Positions 41,501-50,303 of a DNA stretch of 64,000 nucleotides are shown here, one piece after another. Position 1 is the first letter of the stretch. Each line of letters starts with the position of its first letter. The DNA is taken from positions 868,001 through 932,000 of the forward strand of contig OZ025804.1 of assembly GCA_964019425.1 (NCBI GenBank), read 5' to 3'. The notes below the pieces were generated by a model. The model was given only the letters and a program-made list of their open reading frames with translations, searched no databases and had not been told where the DNA came from. The DNA comes from Flectonema sp. DT1601. Lineage: Eukaryota > Euglenozoa > Diplonemea > Diplonemida > Diplonemidae. The position numbers and the translations under genes are program-made.

Positions 41501-44500
41501 ACCACAGAACTCTTATTAAAGGAAAAGTGTCATCTCAGAGACTCGAACTTGTCACTGAGGATGCTACTGTCATTCTCGAACCAGGAAAACTCCCGACACA
41601 GAATGGAGAACCTGGTTTTTGGAGTGCTGGTGGTCACGAGAGTAGTCGAAAGAAGAAGGGAATTTCATCTCACTTTTATTGCAAGTTAGGAAGGAGATCT
41701 ATAAATGTTAATGTTGAGCCAAAGACTAAGGCTGGTCAGATATTTATAAAACCAATCAGAGCTCGAGGATTAATCGCATCTGACTATCACTTTGGAAGAG
41801 ATCGTTCATCAGATCCTTATTGTGAAGTGACGTTGGGTACAGTTGTTGGCAGAACAAAACACATTCTGAATTCCCTCGATCCAGAATGGGGAGATCAGTG
41901 GTTGGAACCTTTCGACTTTCATACGATTAGAGAAGATTTAATTATTTCTATTTATGACTTTGATCTTCTCTCTGAAAATGACTTCCTCGGTCAAGTGGTA
42001 ATCGATCCGGGGACACTTCCTCCTTCAGGAACTCGAACCTTCCCTTTAACATACAGAGATAGATCTGACTTGAAATTAGTGGTTGAGAGAGATTTAAGAA
42101 AAGATGGAAGACCTGACTTTGGAGAAGTCACAATCGAATGGAAACAAGAATTCAACGACACCTTCAACCTGGCAATCAGATCTCCGACTCGCAATTCAAA
42201 CTCTGACGACATCAGAGATGAGGAAGACGAGAAAGATATTTTAGACATCGGAGTTGAAGTTGAAGTACAAATGGGAAGACAATGGGAGAATGGTGTCATC
42301 TCAGGAAGTGATTCGATTCTACTCAACAATGGAACAGAAGTAGACAGAGCGATAACCTGTCGAAGGTACATCGCAGAACCTCCTCCAGTAGGAGCTAGAT
42401 TCGTACTTGAGACAGATGTCATACTAAACGACGTTATCATCGCATCAGCTGGTCAAACTGGATCAGTACTTTCGGGTATGTCTCAGACGGGTAAGATTAG
42501 AACTCACTTTGATTACAGAAATGACTACCTCGATAATCCTGTTTATGTAATTCCTCGAAAATTGAGAATCACAGCAGCTGTTGCGGACAACTGGAAAACA
42601 CAACTTTCGATAATTTTATCGGTTTCTCTGAGTCTTTGTGGAATGGAAAGTGGTCATCGTAAAGAGTTGATGTGCATCACTTTAGAACAGTTTGGTGCTG
42701 AGTTTCTCGTTTCCAAGAGAGGGAGGATGAGTTTCGAGGTATCCGTCGATGACATTCAAATTGACAACACACTTGGGAATGCTAAGTACCCGGTTGTGTT
42801 TTCATTACACAATGACGTTGAGTCAGGATACGGTCTTCAGATAGTAGGTACGAACTTTACTAAAACTAATGCTGGAATTATCGGAGGATATTTAGGAGCG
42901 ATGCTTCTACCCTGCGAGTTTACTGTCACAGATGTGTATCTTCAGACGTTGTACGCGAGTCTGTTACCTTTCTTAAAACTTCATTCACAAACTGATGCTG
43001 CAGTCATTCAGGAGATTTGTCGGCTCCAAACAGACTACGCGAGGGCTGAAGACGATGACCCTTTTGTGTACATCAGAGAGATGGAAATAACTCAAACAGC
43101 CGTCTCACTTGGGTTCCGATCTCTTGGAGTTCAAAAGAATGGACAGGCATTGCGATGGCTGTCAGCTTTAGGAATGCGATTGGCGCAGATCGAAGGAGCT
43201 GTTTTTCAATTTCAACAATTTCCGAAAGAATCACCTCTCTATTGTCATGTCAGAGAATTAAATAGCATGCTGACTAAACATTATATTATGGATGGTTTAC
43301 TTGCTAATCTGGTAGCTACTGTTTCTGCTTCACAAGTTTTAGGCAATCCAGGAAGAGCATTATACCTAATAAAAGAAGGGACTGCTGACTTGGTAAGACA
43401 ACCCATGCGGGGAGCTCTTCTAGGACCGCGAGGATTCTTTAAAGGTGTTGGTCTGGGTGGTGCGTCATTCTTATATGGATTAGCAGGAGGAACATTATCA
43501 TTCTTAGGTAGAGTAACTGGTAACTTAGCAGGTGTGATAGATGTTATTGGTATCGATAAGAAGACTGAAAGAGAAGAACGCAACAGAAGAATGCAAAAAG
43601 ACCCGATTACCTTTAGAGTTGGTCTTAAAGACGGAGCTAAACTATTTACTTCTTCAGTAGTAAGTGCCGTGACTGGTTTAGCTCAAAGACCTGTTGACGG
43701 ATATCACAGAGATGGTTGGATAGGAGCAGCAAAAGGAACTGGAAAAGGTCTCGTTGGAATTATAATAAAACCTATCCAAGGTGCTTTTCAATTCTTTACA
43801 AAAGCAGTTGGAGGTGCAGCAAACAACCTGGCAGAAGGACGAGAAAAAGCACGAGAGAGAAAACGCAACCCTCGCGTATTCGTAGACGGCAATATATTAC
43901 CTCACGATGAATCATCCAGAAACCGAGTCTTCGCACTGCTATGTAAATTAGACCCTTCAAGGTATCATTCAGAGGCGTATGAATATCATATAAATGGTCT
44001 TCCTCCTATTGAACATGTTTTAACAACAAGTTACATATCATCGATATCCGAAGCAGTAGTAGTGTTCTCACTAAAGTATTCGGATGTTAAATTCATCGTA
44101 GCTCCCAACAGAGCCACCAGTCTCAGGATTCATCATTCGATACAGTTTCCTAATTTTATTTCAGACAATACGACGGTTTCGTTTGCAACACATGAAAACT
44201 GTTCGAAATTCTTAGTGATGTTAAAAAGATTTCATCCGAGTATTAGTGTTTACACAAACATGAATAAAATGATACTAAGAATGATGGAAAGTAGTGACCT
44301 CATTGAGATTGACGCGACTCTCAACACTACATTTCTAACTGAAGCAGAAGACATTAAAGCAGTCGCGGCAATGCGTCATTTTGGAGGACCTTTTGCTGAT
44401 GATGATGATATTGATGAAGACTGGGAACTCGAACCCGACATCAACGAGAAGGTCTACAGTTCTGAAGCCCCTCCAATGGTTGGTGAGAAGCGAATCGCAG

Positions 44501-44589
44501 ACCCCGTCGTGACCAGCAATGACGCGACTATCGCAATCCGATCGATGAAACAATCAGCTGCCTGCTGTGAGTGTTGTGCTATTCTTTGA
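14570..44589 (+). CDS. VPS13: Giant VPS13-type bridge-like lipid-transfer protein (about 9,312 residues)
   Basis: Exons 14570-16643, 16916-26016 and 27826-44589 join in phase (introns 272 and 1,809 nt) to give about 9,312 residues. The N-terminus (about 1-110) is chorein-like. The long middle has the beta-rich pattern expected of the repeating lipid groove. Near residues 7,650-8,330 lie repeated Asn-containing modules such as WILNQTPYRLFL and PPIRIINNTF, like the VAB adaptor-binding region. A C2 domain spans about 8,360-8,470 (DPYCEVTLG). The conserved VPS13/ATG2 C-terminal region (GPRGFFKGVGLG, GWIGAAKGTGKGLVG) spans about 8,880-9,065, followed by a possible PH-like region and an acidic stretch. 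The family moves phospholipids between membranes at contact sites. Known VPS13 proteins are roughly 3,000-4,400 residues, so this is unusually long. Oddities: embedded Tudor/SH3-like segments (about 2,465, 7,090, 8,530), a Cys cluster at 5,621-5,650, and a C-terminus reading CCECCAIL, a CaaX-like prenylation signal. The start at 14570 gives the chorein helix; an upstream in-frame methionine at 14537 adds only low-complexity residues. Confidence 0.88.
26044..27774 (+). mobile_element. piggyBac-family DNA transposon, internally deleted, in a VPS13-like intron
   Basis: A 1,731-bp element flanked by the TTAA target duplication (26040-26043 and 27775-27778), the family hallmark. The terminal inverted repeats match at 16 of 17 positions: CCCATTAAGGACGGGGG on the left and the inverse CCCATTACGGACGGGGG on the right. 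Just inside the left end is a small palindrome, CCACTACAGTGG. It contains piggyBac transposase fragments (next entry) on the plus strand, the same strand as the host gene. It lies 23 nt inside the intron. Removing the element and one TTAA leaves a 74-nt intron, matching the normal intron size here, so the insertion is harmless to the reading frame if spliced. Confidence 0.93.
26044..27774. repeat. Terminal inverted repeats of the piggyBac element
   Basis: About 17 bp at each end (26044-26060 and 27758-27774) with one mismatch. The near-perfect match suggests an insertion that is not very old, although the coding part is already damaged. Confidence 0.9.
26250..27387 (+). pseudogene. Broken piggyBac transposase (DDE_Tnp_1_7) remnant
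   Basis: Recognisable fragments in order: an acidic/basic N-terminus (26250-26483), the start of the transposase core with EVGELKCFLRNF (about 26540-26580), the segment WVTFDNFNLSYAFL with GFHCVGT (about 26650-26730, second catalytic Asp region) and KTMGGVNLMDSMKARAN with KRWHLKVFDYLL (about 27010-27110, third catalytic Asp region). The parts lie in more than one frame, with stops between them, and the region that normally holds the first catalytic Asp is missing between about 26600 and 26650. The span is about 380 codons against roughly 550-600 for intact family members, so it cannot encode a working enzyme. It could still be moved by an enzyme supplied from elsewhere. Confidence 0.85.
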
Positions 44590-45590
44590 GTACTACAACT
44601 GTCTTATTTTATAAAACACTTTTTTTGTACTCCCCTCCCCTTGTCTCGTTTCAGCAGAGATTCCTCTACTGAATCCTAATATTAAAGTTGTTGTAATCAC
44701 TGAAGATGAATAACTTACACGTATCTAAACTACACTAAAGATTCTTCTTATTGTTATAATTGAGTTCTTATTCTCTAACAATTTGTTACAGTAGTAGTGA
44801 ACTATGTGTACCATGTGAGTACTTGTATGTATTGATTGCTTTCTTTAATAGTCAGTAGTCATTGCGGTTCAGTTAACCTTTTTTTTCTAAGCAAGCACTC
44901 AAAACTTGTCCTGTCAGTAGCTGTTGCTATTCGGACCTTCTTGGAGAGGCTGCGCTGTGTGTTGTTCACACAAATGTGAGTTAAATTCTTGTTTCTTAAT
45001 TTGCATTGTCTTTCGTACTAATATTGAGTCGGGATTCATATGTACCTGTTTGCTCTTATGAAGTACGCAGATATCCAATTTCTGTGGAAGCCCTTTTTGC
45101 TTCTGAATGGAACCATGCGGTTGCTTCCTGTCCTTAAATAATTTTTTTCGTTACTCTCGGGTAATGTACATGGGGGCGATAGATTTTTTTTTTCTCCCTC
45201 CGTTCCCCTTTCTCATTCAACAAAATTCCTTTTTTTTTTTTTTTTTTATATATCAAAATTCAACTAAGTAAATCGCCCTTTCTTTAGAGTTAAAAATATC
45301 CTTATAGAACAGTATCTTTGAAAGTAAAGAACGAAACAAACAACAAAGATAAAAAAAATTTATGAAAAAAAAAAAAAAAAAAAAAGAACAGTAATTAACT
45401 AATAATAAAGCAAAAGTCACAAAACCTTAACCTGTAGCCTTTCTGTTTTGTCTCAATGATGGAACCGATGACTGATGTGATAATTTTTAATCTCCTTGAG
45501 CCAGCCATCATAATTGTGAACTATAAAAAGTGAAGATGAATTTAATTTTTTTTTTCTCACTTTTTTTTTTCCATCAGTTCGATAACAAAC
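44590..45590. other. Intergenic region after the VPS13-like gene
   Basis: About 1 kb, AT-rich, with a long T-run near 45233-45247 and an A-run near 45363-45384. An alternative last exon of the VPS13-like gene (44655-44713) is formally possible (see findings). Close to the next gene, a long T-run ends in CCATCAG (45577). No other gene seen. Confidence 0.5.
45561..45577 (+). promoter_or_regulatory. Poly-T plus CAG acceptor-like site
   Basis: Ten T followed by CCATCAG lies 13 nt before the start at 45591. Same arrangement as before the HIT gene, where the bases after the AG are also TTCG. Confidence 0.45.
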
Positions 45591-46451
45591 ATGACGAAGA
45601 CACGAGCGCAATTCATGGCTGAAATGGGACTCGAAGAGGCAGACCTCGAACCTCCAATGCACATCAATAAAATAGTTTGTATTTATTATTACCATTACAG
45701 CAAGTCGTGTATTGTTTTACAACATAAAAACCTAAAACAGCCTTCAACAGGAAATGCTGTTGACGACTCGATGATAAGAAGTGTTCCACTGTACGACACT
45801 AGTCTGTTGGAGTCTTTGTATGTGTTGTTTCTGTTTTACTGTTTGAGAATCACTTATTAGACTCAATAATTAAAATAAAACAGAAAAGCTGAACAATGCG
45901 TCAGTAAGGCTACCAGCAAACCAGTCGCGGGTTGTGATATTTCTGGAAATGAATATTTACGGCAAGAGCTTTCCAGGTTTCGGTCATCTCGCGGTCACGA
46001 AGGATATCAAGCTGATGGTCAACTCATACCTGCGGAAGAAGAACCTGAAACACTTCCTCCTTTAATAACAGAAGCTCCTGATTATGCTAAACTTGGTTAC
46101 GATGGACACGCTGCTCAGAATTATAAACAAGAACTACTTGATACATTTCGTAAGAGAAAAGAACAAGGATTAGTCGTAACGGCAGAACAGGAGAATCAAG
46201 TGGCAGAGGCGGAGGCAGAAGAAGAAGCAAAGTCGAAACCAACAAAAGAGGAAGAAGAAGGTCAGCATCCAATTCCATCAACCGAGGAGTCTGTTCCTGC
46301 AACAGAACAACAAGTGGAACAGTCGGGAAATGAAGAACCTTCAGAGTCGACTGAAAAACCTCAACCGGAAACAGAACAACAACAACAAGAAAACCCGCCC
46401 ACACAAACATCTGAAGCAGCGACACCTGCAGAGCAGCAACCTGCTGAATAA
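45591..46451 (+). CDS. Unknown acidic protein (3 exons)
   Basis: Exons 45591-45674, 45741-45817 and 45884-46451 join in phase to give about 242 residues; both introns are 66 nt and end AAACAG. The protein is hydrophilic, with no signal peptide or membrane segment. The middle contains CDISGNEYLRQELSRFRS and a predicted helix LLDTFRKRKEQG; the last roughly 90 residues are rich in Glu, Gln, Pro and Thr and look disordered. I do not recognise a family. It may be an adaptor or scaffolding protein, but nothing in the sequence fixes a role. The start was chosen as the first ATG after the acceptor-like site at 45577. The first intron has an alternative AG at 45700 that would make it 26 nt, which I consider too short. 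Confidence 0.65.
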
Positions 46452-46960
46452 CTCTTCTGATGATCAAATGATTCTAATTTACACAACACAACACACAGAG
46501 AGGACTCATTCAACAGAAGTGTTGAGTTCCCAAATCCGAATGAGAGTCGCCATCTGTTTGCTTACTTTTTAGTAAAGCAAAGAACTTGTCACTCGCATGG
46601 TGATGACAGTCAATATTCCAGTTATAGTTATCTCTGGTGAGTCCTCCTCTCCTCTAATAATCAAATCGTTTGTAGCGTTGATTGTTTGATAATTTAATTG
46701 TTGTCATCTTCTCGCTCAGTTTCGTTACCCTTCATTCACCCCCTCCGATCTTTATGTTATTTACTAATGAGTTCTATTGAAGTGTTGTTTTTAATTAGTT
46801 TTTTTATATATATTTTTTTATTGTTTCTTCAGATTTCGGGAATACCAACAGTTGACTGATGACAATAATGAAAAACCTCTTTTTGTAATATTTCATTGAA
46901 TTCTATTTTTTTTTAATTTTTCTTCTTTTTAAGGTTACTAAAAAAAAGACTTTGTAGAAA
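46452..46960. other. Intergenic region
   Basis: AT-rich spacer with no open frame of note. Its right end, a T/C-rich run ending TTCTTCTTTTTAAG (46933), sits 27 nt before the centrin start and may be a splice acceptor. Confidence 0.5.
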
Positions 46961-47482
46961 ATGTCTAGCGAAGAAGCTGGAAAGAAAAAGCAACAAGGAG
47001 GAAAATGCCCCAGCAGAATGCAAATGGATTTGACTGACGAGCAAGAAGCAGACTTGAAAGAAGCATTTCATTTACTAGACAGTGAAGGATATGGTACTAT
47101 TGACGCCAGAGACTTGAAGGTCGCATTGAGAGCTCTGGGATACGAACCACAAAAAGATAAAATGAAAAAAATTATTTCTGAAATTGACAAAGACTCGATG
47201 TCTGGAACACTTTTATACGAAGAGTTTAAAAGAATTATGACAGAGAAGCTGTTCGACTACGAGAATGAAGAAGAGATTCAAATCGCCTTTCCACTCTTTA
47301 CCGGAGGCCGGTCGAATTATATTACAGTAAATGATCTAAAAAGAGTTGCGGAAGAACTGGGTGAAAACCTGACAGAAGAAGTCTTCCAAGAAATGATAAG
47401 AGAAGCAGACGTCATCGATCACGACGGAATGATCTCAGCCGAGGAATTCCATCGCGTGATGAAGAGAGAAAACGCCTACTAA
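46961..47482 (+). CDS. Divergent centrin
   Basis: A 173-residue single-exon protein of normal centrin length. A basic N-terminal tail (about 1-22) precedes four EF-hand units. [31 protein letters not shown] and [13 protein letters not shown] are strongly centrin-like rather than calmodulin-like. The calcium sites are altered: EF1 (40-51) keeps most positions but ends in Asp; EF2 (76-88) and EF4 (150-162) each carry one extra residue in the loop; EF3 (from 114) has lost its acidic ligands. The C-terminus KRENAY keeps an aromatic end, as centrins do. Centrins act at basal bodies/centrioles and in contractile fibres, and bind Sfi1-type repeats. This copy probably binds calcium weakly if at all (inference), suggesting a structural role or a specialised paralogue. 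Confidence 0.88.
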   Translation: MSSEEAGKKKQQGGKCPSRMQMDLTDEQEADLKEAFHLLDSEGYGTIDARDLKVALRALGYEPQKDKMKKIISEIDKDSMSGTLLYEEFKRIMTEKLFDYENEEEIQIAFPLFTGGRSNYITVNDLKRVAEELGENLTEEVFQEMIREADVIDHDGMISAEEFHRVMKRENAY

Positions 47483-47862
47483 AATGACACATCAAAATGA
47501 CGATATTTACACCGACAGTAACAAAAAAAAAGGTTCTTTTAAATTGAACCAATTGATAACAGTCATTCGTATTCACTTTACTCTTCAGCTGACGCACCTG
47601 TTTATAATCCCCCTTCCCAAACAAACAAGTTAAGGTTTCTGGTCTTGTCTTTCAATCATAAAGTGATCTTATGGTTTAGTAGTAATAACTTCCTCTAATA
47701 ACTTTATGTAGCAGTCCGATTTCGGTACTTGTGATACTTATTTGATGAATACGAACACAAATATATTTCTAACACAGAAGAAGGGGAGGCAATGAGAAGG
47801 TTAGTTAATCTTAGTAAAGTTGTGCAGTTTGTTGTTTAGTTTTATTTTTTTTTCAGTTCGCT
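47483..47862. other. Intergenic region
   Basis: Spacer of 380 bp without coding character. A T-run ending TTTCAG (47856) lies 6 nt before the next start codon. Confidence 0.5.
47841..47856 (+). promoter_or_regulatory. Poly-T plus CAG acceptor-like site
   Basis: A run of T interrupted by one A, ending CAG, lies 6 nt before the ATG at 47863. It has the form of a classical 3' splice site, unlike the A/C-rich ends of the internal introns in this window. Confidence 0.45.
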
Positions 47863-48303
47863 ATGGCAATGCATCGTTTCCTATCACTCACCAGACAGTT
47901 GACCACAAGAAGTGTTTTGCAACCACAAGTTCGGTATTGCAGTAGGCCAGCAGGGGAAGGTAACGACACAATATTTGGAAGCATTCTCCGTGGAGAGATC
48001 CCTTGTGATAAAGTGTATGAAGATGATGAGGTGCTGGCTTTCAATGATGTGGCCCCAGCCGCTCCAATCCACGTCTTAGTAATTCCAAAGCGAAGGATAA
48101 ACGGGATCAGTAAGGCAGCCGAGACGGATGCTGAGACGTTGGGGAAACTGCTACTGGCTGCGAAAAAAGTAGCAGAAAAAATGAAAATTGACGAAGAGGG
48201 TTATCGTCTTGTGATAAACGATGGTAAGCAGGGCGGGCAAACTGTTCATCACATTCATGTTCACGTCATGGGAGGTAGAAAGATGACATGGCCACCTGGT
48301 TAA
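47863..48303 (+). CDS. HINT: HIT-family nucleotide hydrolase (HINT type), probable mitochondrial
   Basis: A 146-residue single-exon protein. Residues 1-28 are rich in Arg, Ser, Thr and Leu without acidic residues, a likely mitochondrial presequence. From residue 35 it matches the HINT branch: TIFGSILRGEIPCDKVYEDD, LAFNDVAPAAPIHVLVIPK, and the histidine triad H130-I-H132-V-H134 followed by GGRKMTWPPG. His132 is the expected nucleophile for hydrolysis of AMP-lysine or other purine phosphoramidates. HINT1 is about 126 residues; the extra length is the N-terminal extension, as in mitochondrial HINT2. If translation began elsewhere the cytosolic core would remain intact. All catalytic residues are present. 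Confidence 0.92.
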   Translation: MAMHRFLSLTRQLTTRSVLQPQVRYCSRPAGEGNDTIFGSILRGEIPCDKVYEDDEVLAFNDVAPAAPIHVLVIPKRRINGISKAAETDAETLGKLLLAAKKVAEKMKIDEEGYRLVINDGKQGGQTVHHIHVHVMGGRKMTWPPG

Positions 48304-48551
48304 GATTTGAGTTCTTATAATCTACGCCACTAGTGATGAGATACAACAAGGGTACTCCTCAATTACTGTAGGAGAGTCTGTCTCCAGTTTATTCTGGTTA
48401 CACAGGTAGTGTTTTTCGTGTACTTCTTTTCTCTTTTTCTTTTATAACAAATTAACGATCGATATGACACTCGTACACCCAAACACGGTGATTGTTATGT
48501 TGTAGATAAATATTATTATATTTTAAAGTTGTTAACGCACCCCAACACAAA

Positions 48552-49403
48552 ATGGGAGACTCTGCCTACTCGTTCTCGCTGACTACTTTCAGTCCGCAGG
48601 GAAAGCTACTACAGATTGACTACGCTATGCAAGCAGTTAATAAAGTGGGAGGTATCGCTATTGGGATTAAAGCATCGGATGGTATTTGTTTAGTAACAGA
48701 GAGAAGATCAATTCCTTTATTAGATGTCGAGTCAGCGCAGAAGATGCAAACTCTCGACGAGCACGTTGGATGTGTGTACTCGGGAATGGTTGCTGACGCG
48801 AGATTATTATTTACAAAAGCGAGACAGCACTGTCAACAATACAAAGCAACTTACGGTATACCAATTCCTGTTGGACAATTAGTGAGGAAAATAGCTGACT
48901 GCGTTCAGGAGTATACACAATCTAACGGTGTTAGGCCATTTGGATGTTGTCTTTTGGTATCTGGTGTTGACGATATGGGTCATCACCTTTACCAAATTGA
49001 CCCATCTGGACTCTTCATCGCCTGGAAGGCAACTGCAATTGGTAAGGGAGCACCTAACGCAAAAACAACACTTGAGAAGAGATACACTGCAGATATGGAA
49101 GTAGAAGATGCTATCGGAACAGCAATTAAGAGTTTAGAGAACGAGTATGTGATTATTATTTTATTTTTGCTACGTGAAAAAACCATCGATCGCAATAACA
49201 ACAACCGACCAACAGGAGTGACGGTAAGCCAGAAATTGAAGTAGCGAAAGTGTACGATGGAAAATTTCAAATTCTATCTGCTGAGACAGTTGCCATGTAC
49301 ATTGAAGAGGTATTCTTATCAAAAACATAACAAACAAATTTCTTGATATCAATGTTAATATTTCATTCTCTAAACAAATTTAAAACAGTTGAACGCGAAA
49401 TAG
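48552..49403 (+). CDS. PSMA2: 20S proteasome subunit alpha-2 (3 exons)
   Basis: Exons 48552-49144, 49216-49309 and 49389-49403 join in phase, giving 233 residues, almost exactly the length of alpha-2 in other eukaryotes (about 234). Introns are 71 nt (GTATGT...CCAACAG) and 79 nt (GTATTC...AAACAG); the last exon encodes only four residues and a stop. The alpha-type N-terminus YSFSLTTFSPQGKLLQIDYA is characteristic of alpha-2; further matches are VYSGMVADARLL, QEYTQSNGVRPFG, QIDPSGLFIAWKATAIGKG and LEKRY. Alpha subunits form the outer gated rings of the 20S core and are not catalytic. If the second intron were not removed the protein would end a few residues differently at a TAA near 49330; I prefer the spliced end for its fit to intron size and family length. 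Confidence 0.93.
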
Positions 49404-49779
49404 AATTCTTCGGCTTCAGTCAGTGTGGTCTCCAAAAGTACAAACGTTGATAACGAGAAGCGACGTCTTCCCCCCGTTAGAGTATTTTTAACAGAAAAAA
49501 AGTAAAGCACCGTAGAAGAAGAACGGATTTCCCAGACCCTAACTTTAGTGTTTTTTTTCCTAACCAACCGAATTTAAGAAAAGAAAAAAGAAAATAACTT
49601 AAGTGCTGAATGTTCTAAAATGATCCTTAAAAAAACACTCGATTTTTTAAGAAAATTGAGGGGACTAGAAAAAAAAAAAAAGAAAAAAAAGAACGAAATA
49701 AGAGTTAAGTAAAAAAAAAAAAAAAAAAAGGAACAAATAAATAACAGTGCCAACATTATGACACCCGAAGTGTTTTTCT
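49404..49779. other. Intergenic, poly(A)-rich
   Basis: Spacer with A-rich runs near 49669-49690 and 49711-49729. No coding sign. Reverse-strand frames here are poly-Phe artefacts of the A-runs. Confidence 0.5.
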
Positions 49780-50059
49780 TAACTTGGGCTTAGAAATTTG
49801 TCCACAGATCTTCTCAAGGGAGGCATACGTTATCCTGATACTGCCTTACACGAGTTGCATAAGGGCTACAGACGTGTTCTCAACTGCGTAGATCCGGTGT
49901 TCTTATATTGGTTGCCCGCTATTTGAGTTGTAGCCTTCTGAATATTTTAAGTACAACAACAACTACTACTACAGGGTCCCGTCGTAATCATGGGAGGCGT
50001 TACCATCGAAGACAACACTATCAACAAGTATTGGCAGAGACTCAGTATTAGTGTTAGTC
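49780..50059 (+). CDS. Possible small spliced gene of unknown function
   Basis: Two open segments look protein-like: one ending at 49896 (contains GGIRYPDTALHELHKGYRRV and NCVDP) and one from 49975 (contains GPVVIMGGVTIEDNT, NKYWQRLSI). They are separated by a 78-nt GT-AG interval (49897-49974) whose ends, GTGTTC and CTACAG, fit local introns, and the junction is in phase. I could not find a convincing first exon or settle the 3' end; a further exon near 50119-50177 is possible. Family not recognised. It may instead be a chance open stretch between the proteasome and synthetase genes. Confidence 0.35.
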
Positions 50060-50218
50060 AGTTTATAGTGAGAACCGTTTTAGTTAAAGAGAGAATAATT
50101 ACTTACAATTCTTACTCAGGAAGGATACCCCAACGGGCAAAGTAGACAATCGAAATAGATTTTTACAACTCCCTCAGGTCGTTTTATTATTAATTCGTAT
50201 CTTCTATCTCCCATTCAG

Positions 50219-50303
50219 ATATCATAGTTTTCGAGTGGCCGCGACCACCCGTATATTGAGGAACGCATTTAAGAGCGTCGAATCTCATCCGAACTTCAAT
50301 AAA
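50219..50303 (+). other. Possible non-AUG-initiated mitochondrial extension of valyl-tRNA synthetase
   Basis: Following an acceptor-like CCCATTCAG (50218), the sequence is open in the synthetase frame and encodes a basic, hydroxylated stretch (FRVAATTRILRNAFKSV) without an ATG before 50304. It resembles a mitochondrial presequence. A GTG codon at 50235 is one possible non-AUG start. Confidence 0.4.

Noticed and set aside
45675-45700. A 26-nt intron in the unknown acidic protein gene
   Set aside because: Far shorter than all other introns here; the 66-nt alternative ends AAACAG and keeps the frame.
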